From the NCBI GenBank assembly GCA_013054445.1, contig JAAMPI010000735.1, positions 1 through 27,145 of the forward strand: DNA of 27,145 nucleotides, given 5' to 3'. Within the stretch, counting starts at the first letter, position 1. Each line of letters opens with the position of its first letter. The DNA comes from Cudoniella acicularis (lineage: Eukaryota; Ascomycota; Leotiomycetes; Helotiales; Helotiaceae). Below are positions 21,977 to 27,145 of the stretch, piece by piece. The translations under genes and the position numbers were made by a program. Under the pieces are notes generated by a model that was given only the letters and a program-made list of their open reading frames with translations, was not told where the DNA came from and did not search any database.

Positions 21977-23962
21977 ATGGAGTCCATATCAAGTGCCTTA
22001 CCCGAGCCATCAAAAACTCCATATTCCCCTCTTCAAGACGAAAACGAAATTCGCCTTATCTACCTCCTCCCAGGCCCGGCGTCTGACGAAATCAAATGCG
22101 AAGTCAAGCATGCGTTATTTTCTCCCGAACTGCGTTACGAGGCGCTCTCGTACATGTGGGGCCCGAGAGATATCCAAAAATCTATAGAAGTCAACGGGGT
22201 TGTCATGGATGTGCGGGAGAATCTCTGGCACGCATTGTGCCATCTACATCTCGATGACCAGGTTCGCATACTTTGGATTGATACGATCTGCATTAATAAA
22301 TCGGATATTCACGAGAGGAATCACCAGGTTGCTCAAATGGGGAGGATTTACAAGAGTGCCTCGGAGGTGGTTGTCTGGCTTGGGCTTCCGGATGCGGATA
22401 GTTCGTTGGCCTTCGGTGTTTTGGCCGATCCCAGTCGATGGAACGAGTTGTTTATCCAGCAGCCCACGATACAAGTTAATAGATCCCGGATGCTAAGTGC
22501 TATATATACTCTTTTTACTCGGGATTACTGGAAACGGCTTTGGATTATCCAGGAGATCCTACTGGCTTCAAAACTATTGGCCTATTGCGGAAATGATACT
22601 TGCAGCTGGTTTCGGTTAGTCTGGTTTCTTCAAACTATAAAATATCAGATTTTGAAGGGGGAAGGGGTTCCGCATGTTTCCTCGCCCACCCATGCAACCA
22701 TCGAGGCAGTACAAGACACAATTCCGGGACGTTTGGTCAGGCATCTGAGGCCTTGTGGAGAGATATTTAAATCAAGAAACCAGTTGGATCAGCCTCTACT
22801 CAATCTCATGAGTGAATATCGTGATTCTGATTGTGAAGATGATCGGGACAAGATATTTGGATTGCGTAGAAGCAGCTCCCATTGATTACTCCTCATCGTG
22901 GCCAGAACTTTTCAGTACCGTCGTTCGACATCACGATGCATGTCACTTTTAAACCCGGACTATGGGGTTTCTATTGAACCTGAGGATCGTGTCTCTTATT
23001 ATCAGAGATTTGGAAGAGTTATCAACCAGATGGCACAAGAATTTCTCGATCCTTCCTTTGATTGGAACCGCGTCAAAGGCACTCTCGATGAATTTCCCGG
23101 GTCAGCTCGAAGAATTGCCATTGGCTATCCAAGAGGTCGATTAACATACGTAAGCCCACCCTTCAAAAAGGGTGCCGTATACTCGGGTTTGGAATTTCCA
23201 CCGTTCACTGAAAAAGCTTTACTCCAATTAGAGTACCTCCAAAGACTTAAGGCTCCACATGTCCTAATGAATGTCAATCTTGAGCTAGGGTCTGGGATTA
23301 GGTCTACCGGATGGGTTATTTTGGAATCTGTCCCCCAGGATCTCTATATGGCCAAGGTTACGCCACAAATTGGCTTAAAGTCCAAGATCAAGACTGCAAA
23401 GGCTGACTTGAAAACTGCTACCGGTCGCCTCAACCCTTTCAGATCACACAGATCCGCCACACGGATTCTTCGAAAACTTTTAAGCGATTACCACCAAGAC
23501 ATGCTTTTGGAGGAAAATACATACTATGATAGGTACTGCTTAGCAATCGAGGAGAATGGCTTGTTGATGTTTGTTCCACCACTTGCAGAAGCAGGAGACA
23601 TGATTTGCCAATTCTCTAATTCGAACATACTGGTAGTAATCGGTAGGCAGACAGTTGTCGGTCATTGGTACCCATTCAACCGGGCCATAAATATTATCGT
23701 GGCTCCTGGCAATAAAGCAGCGTCTACCCATGGAAGGTCTCTGGAATTTGGAAGCCTTTCTAAGACAACGCTAGAACCACTACTGCTAAGCTTTGACCAT
23801 GAGTCATTACGGAAATTGACCACCGGAACCCCCAGTTCCATGATAGTGGGACAACATGGGCCTTGGCAAAAAGCCCAGTTGGATAGTTGGCGTATATTAG
23901 GAATGTCATACTCGATTCAAGTTACTCAAGACTCGAAGTTGATCAAAGACTCAAAGTCTTGA
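21977..23962 (+). CDS. HET-domain (heterokaryon incompatibility) protein with two frame breaks
   Basis: HET-domain proteins trigger cell death after fusion of incompatible hyphae. Start MESISSALPEPSKTPY at 21977. The HET domain spans about residues 30-200: EIRLIYLLPG, YEALSYMWG, RILWIDTICINKSDIHERN, HQVAQMGRIYKSASEVVVWL and YWKRLWIIQEILLASKLLAY. After CEDDRDKIFGL (about 22865) the frame shifts by +1: the continuing block EAAPIDYSSSWPELFSTVV, RHHDACHF ends at a TAA near 22948, while the original frame meets TGA at 22883-22885. From LNPDYGVSIEPEDRVSYYQR the first frame is resumed to the stop at 23960-23962, with the typical late motif FVPPLAEAGDMICQFSN. The second break fits a T missing from the run at about 22945-22948. 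With one base removed and one added the product is about 661 aa. Either two assembly errors or an early pseudogene; the amino acid conservation across all three segments favours recent or artefactual breaks. Confidence 0.85.
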
Positions 23963-24524
23963 AAGACCGGGCTTATCGACGGCTTTTACTGTTCGGTTGA
24001 CAATAATTCCAGTTACTGACCACACCTCTTCTACAAGACCAAGTTTCAAAAGGCTACACGAATTTGGAACTTAATTCTATATGTCCTAGGTTTCGCTTTG
24101 GGTTTCTAATGAAAATTTTCAAGTTATTCTATTATCTATGCTTTGTAAGAGTCAATGCCGCTATTCACTATGCTCAATCCTTCACTCAGCTGCGGCGTAC
24201 GACGACACAACTTGCATTTCACCGCAAAGACCTAGTTACTTTCGACTTTATTGTTTTATATCTGGCGAATGCTCTTTGTCCCCTTCTTCAACTTTCTGAA
24301 CTCTTTGTAAACACAGGGAATTGGAGGCGAAAAATAGAGTTAATGCCATATGTTCTTCAAATGAAGCACATTGAAGCTGGGTTGAGCGTGTTCAATCTTG
24401 CATTCACGCAAGTACGGCGTTCTTTCCTCACGAGCTTGACTTCCGTGGACGCGCCTTCCGAATTCGGCAATATGTTGACATTCGAAAAAGCTTCAACACC
24501 TCGCAGAATCTCGGAGCTTCAACC
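23963..24524. other. Region downstream of HET gene without a supported gene
   Basis: About 560 bases. An open frame runs from 24064 to 24627 but its protein has no domain I recognise, and it overlaps the first exon proposed for the next locus. It may be untranslated or spurious. Confidence 0.4.
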
Positions 24525-25589
24525 ATGCCACAACACGATAAATCTCTGCGTCTGCTTGCGCAGACCATGGGGCCAATACCGTAAGTGCTCTATCGTCTCG
24601 GTATTCGCTCTCCCCGATCATCAGTAACTGACCATTGACTAGGCAATACCTCTCAATATCAATGACGAAACTTGTCTTCCAAACCGCAGCACGAGTTCGC
24701 CCAAACCTCTACGAGAATCTAAAACGAATTCCAGAGTCTCTTTCAATATTCCGATAGCGAAGACCCGACTTCTACCAAGCCCACTTTCTCAACCTTTCGC
24801 GAAACCCCGCTCGGTTGCTGCTAGTCTTGTGCAGAAAGCATTGCTCTCGCAAACACTACTTCAGCGAGCACTGCCCCCGCGAGTATCGATCCAGAAAGTA
24901 GCACTCTAGCTCGCACTGGTTCAGCAAGCACTACTCCGCCAAGCATCACTCCGCCAAGCACTGCCTCAACAACTGATCAGCCTCCCAATGCAGCCTTACA
25001 ACGAAAGCTAAGGAGGCTGCAGAGAAAAAGTGCAAACGAGGAGAAGCGCACCAACGAGCATAAGGCGATGGTAGAGCGTTTGCGAAAGAACCTCGATGAT
25101 GAGGAGGCAAAGGGGTTCTATCAGGAAGTCATTGGGTACAAGAACTTAGCGTATCAACTGGCAGAGGCGCTGTTAAGGTAGTCCCGACCTGAACTCTTCT
25201 CAGTATCAAAAAACTAACTAGATTTGGGAAAGTTGAGAAAAGATGGCACCAGGTCAGAGACGCAAATTATGGAGCACGGTAATACTGCCTACATTTCTTT
25301 TTGCTGGAGTTGGTACTGAAACTTTGGTGTCGAAGAAAAGAATGAACAGAGGCGGCGCATTAACGAGAGAATAAGCGCCATCAAGTTGAACAATGAGAAA
25401 CTCGAAGAGAGAGTCGAGGCACTGCAAGCCAAAAGCAAAGAGCTGGATACAATAATTGCGAGTTGGAAGGCAATATTGCCTGGGTCCTTTCTGTTAGAGG
25501 ATGCAACTATGCATGATGCTCCTGATTCCAATATTCTAGAGATCCCTGATTCAGATGCCGATTCCACTGACGAGATCATCCTGGCCTAA
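24525..25589 (+). CDS. Hypothetical coiled-coil protein locus, exon structure uncertain, possibly degenerate
   Basis: I do not recognise this gene. A possible first exon at 24525-24580 (ATG context AACCATGCC) has a good intron after it (GTAAGT at 24581, branch CTGAC, TAG at 24642). However, the spliced frame stops at 24755-24757. Two other overlapping frames look more protein-like: 24643-24909 (ending RSVAASLVQKALL) and 24825-25181. The latter is a Ser/Thr/Pro-rich segment with a 15-base tandem repeat, then a Lys/Arg/Glu-rich heptad-like helix (ALQRKLRRLQRKSANEEKR to YQLAEALLR). Passing between them needs one extra base near 24835-24837 (AAA). A further coiled coil lies in about 25330-25589 (NEKLEERVEALQAKSKELDT), ending EIILA, stop 25587-25589. 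A donor at 25178 could lead to it, but no acceptor gives a clean join. Could be one broken gene or two small ones. Confidence 0.35.
24933..24962 (+). repeat. Two-copy 15-base tandem repeat (ACTCCGCCAAGCA core)
   Basis: ACTCCGCCAAGCATC at 24933-24947 is followed directly by a near-identical unit at 24948-24962, within a Ser/Thr/Pro-rich stretch of degenerate AGCACT units. In the coiled-coil frame it encodes repeated TPPS. Confidence 0.75.
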
Positions 25590-26529
25590 TCGGCTTGAAT
25601 TCTCGCCTTCGAATGGGGGGTTTAATGTGGAAATGATATAAAAAGATGTTCTGAGATCAGCCAAACAAGCGTTCTGTACGGATATACAAGGATAGGGAGT
25701 TCTGTCTGGGCCTATGTAAATTTGTTCAGGCGTTGGTATTGACATGTACTGGTTTGGCTCTGGCATCGCATGTCTCTTCTCGATTGAACTGCATGAATGG
25801 AGGATGCGGGGCACAGGGGTCCAGCTTTCTCACTTCGCAGCAAAATTGTATTTTGTCTCTTGCATTTTTACTGTACTAAAGCTAGTTTCACAATGGATTG
25901 CAAGGCTTGCCGACCAATGCTGCTATACTTCATTGCTTTTCTGTACCTCCTCTTACCACGCTTAGCCAGTTCCCTATTTTTTCCTGCAAGCAAACAAAGC
26001 CTTTTTCACCCTTCACTGGGCATTATTCGGTTTTTTCTCACAGTGGCAAGATATACTACACCTCAGTTTGGAAGAAATAGATTTGTTTTCGCATTCTTTT
26101 GAGTTTTACCTGCTTAGTTAGGCTGTGAATATCTTCCAAATCTCGTTTTTGAGTGGAACCATTTTAGAATCTATTTGAATTCCTTATATCGGCTAAGATA
26201 TTAAAGTTGAAAAAACACTTATTTGTACTTTGATACGAAAGACCCTATACTTATCTTTTTATGAGTTTTTTTTATTCTTATAGTACGAGGTGACATGAAA
26301 AAAGGTGCGTCGGGTATTGTTTCTTTTCCGGAACCAGATAGTATTTGAAGTCCCCATTTGCCGTTCAAATTTCCAACAAGACAAAATCTACTTCCTTGTT
26401 TCTTGACAAAAAGAAACATCTACACTACAACAACCCCTCATTAGATTCGGGCGGCCAATTCTTCCTCCCAGTTTCCGCCACCATCTCCGCCCTCCCTTCC
26501 CTACACCTCTTCCTTCTCCCAACACGGCT
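25590..26529. other. Intergenic region between the coiled-coil locus and the rhodopsin-domain gene
   Basis: About 940 bases, T-rich between 25860 and 26330. The + strand ORFs here carry no domain I recognise. The C-terminal end of the right-hand gene may extend into it if that gene has a further frame error (see that entry). Confidence 0.45.
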
Positions 26530-27145
26530 TCACCAACAATCGACACACCACCCCTCGACCCACACACACAAAGGCTTCAACACCGGCACAGCCGCACAAA
26601 CAATCGTAACCGACATCTCCACGCCACTCCAAATAACAACATCCAAAACATGCCAAGTGAAATCCTCCACAGTCAATAAAATACCCAATTTCATAGTTCT
26701 TAACGTACATGCCGCAACCGTTAACCATCCGAGATTTACCACCATTAACAGGCAAACTTTTTGGGGAAAGGGAAGCGTGAGTTCCAAGCTCCAAATTTGG
26801 GGGAGGACGATGAGGATTAGCGAGATGTCTGTGAGGATATTGGTTGTGGTGCTGACGAAGAAGAAGAGGTTTACGTTGATGCAATGGGGTAGTTGGTTGG
26901 TCTGGGTGAGGGAATTATCCCAAGCGTAGGAGATTGGGTGGTAAGCGAATGCTATGAGGAACATGATGGAGAGTTGTGTTGTGGTGGTGAAGAATATGAT
27001 AGCGGGGAGGGCGGTGCGTGTTTTTTTTCGCGGAGGAAGGGGTGCATACTTGGAGGGGTAGGAAGACGCGAAGGTAGAGGGCGATGCTTGTTTTTGCGGT
27101 AAGGCTTGAGAGGGTGTTCAGAATAAGGCAGAGATAGGAGTCGAA
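26530..27145 (-). CDS. Fungal rhodopsin-domain (Pth11-like) integral membrane protein, partial, one apparent frameshift
   Basis: Seven-TM family related to Pth11, thought to act in plasma-membrane signalling; ligand unknown. The 5' end lies beyond the right edge. From the edge the frame reads FDSYLCLILNTLSSLTAKTS, IALYLRVFLP, then meets an eight-A run on the minus strand (27021-27028). With seven A it continues as KKTRTALPAIIFFTTTTQLS, IMFLIAFAYHPISYAWDNS; the domain-typical blocks INVNLFFFVSTTTNILTDIS, LILIVLPQIWSL, LLMVVNLGWLTVAACTLRTM and TWHVLDVVIWSGVEMSVTIV follow, then CAAVPVLKPL. The YAWDNS and EMSVTIVCAAVPVLKP stretches are diagnostic for the fungal rhodopsin domain. The written frame ends with CVWVEGWCVDCW and a stop at 26530; an alternative frame stays open further to the left, so the C-terminal tail is uncertain. 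Confidence 0.85.

Noticed and set aside
22898..23962. Separate gene downstream of a short HET gene
   Set aside because: It is in the same frame as the HET gene and carries the usual HET C-terminal motifs; it begins with non-conserved residues read across the frame break.
24064..24627. 187-aa + strand ORF after the HET gene
   Set aside because: No recognisable domain, no clear promoter, and conflicts with a well-formed intron at 24581-24642; not excluded, but unsupported.
26345..26929. 194-aa + strand ORF
   Set aside because: Antisense to the conserved rhodopsin-domain segments.

Overview
The window looks like chromosomal DNA of a filamentous ascomycete (Pezizomycotina, possibly Leotiomycetes). 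Evidence: short introns (47-108 bp) with GT donors, CTAAC/CTGAC-like branch sites and YAG acceptors; ascomycete-typical genes (HET domain, NLR with an alpha/beta-hydrolase head, Pth11-type rhodopsin domain, Mso1-like); and single-gene transcription units separated by 0.3-1.7 kb. I see no CRISPR array, tRNA, rRNA, IS element or recognisable transposon.

Layout. 1-363 (+): 3' end of ELP5 (Elongator). 634-3282 (-): ER glucosidase I (GH63), three exons, ending in KDEL. 3933-4829 (-): SNRNP27-type splicing factor. 5589-7403 (-): secreted GMC oxidoreductase. 9131-9542 (+): DUF4267-like small membrane protein. 10946-12776 (-): four-exon protein joining a fungal STAND-type N-terminal region to a C-terminal ZZ zinc finger. 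14116-15163 (+): DUF6601-like two-TM protein. 15597-18724 (+): NLR-like protein (alpha/beta hydrolase, NB-ARC, TPR-like repeats) whose start codon lies in its own exon. 19174-20228 (+): MAK16. 20729-21583 (+): Mso1-like exocytosis protein. 21977-23962 (+): HET-domain gene with two frame breaks. 24525-25589 (+): uncertain coiled-coil locus. 26530-27145 (-): partial Pth11/rhodopsin-domain membrane protein running off the right edge.

Two themes stand out. First, six of the genes carry single-base frame breaks, all but one of them apparent +1 insertions, and three of them lie in runs of 8-9 A/T. ELP5 and GH63 are conserved housekeeping genes, so most of these are probably consensus errors of the assembly; correcting for them restores family-typical C-termini, including the KDEL of the glucosidase. 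Second, the middle to right part interleaves housekeeping genes (MAK16, Mso1-like) with three self/non-self or innate-immunity type genes (STAND-N/ZZ protein, NLR, HET) within about 13 kb. The NLR and the ZZ protein are intact after splicing and are the most interesting genes here. I did not find a system that is clearly unprecedented.
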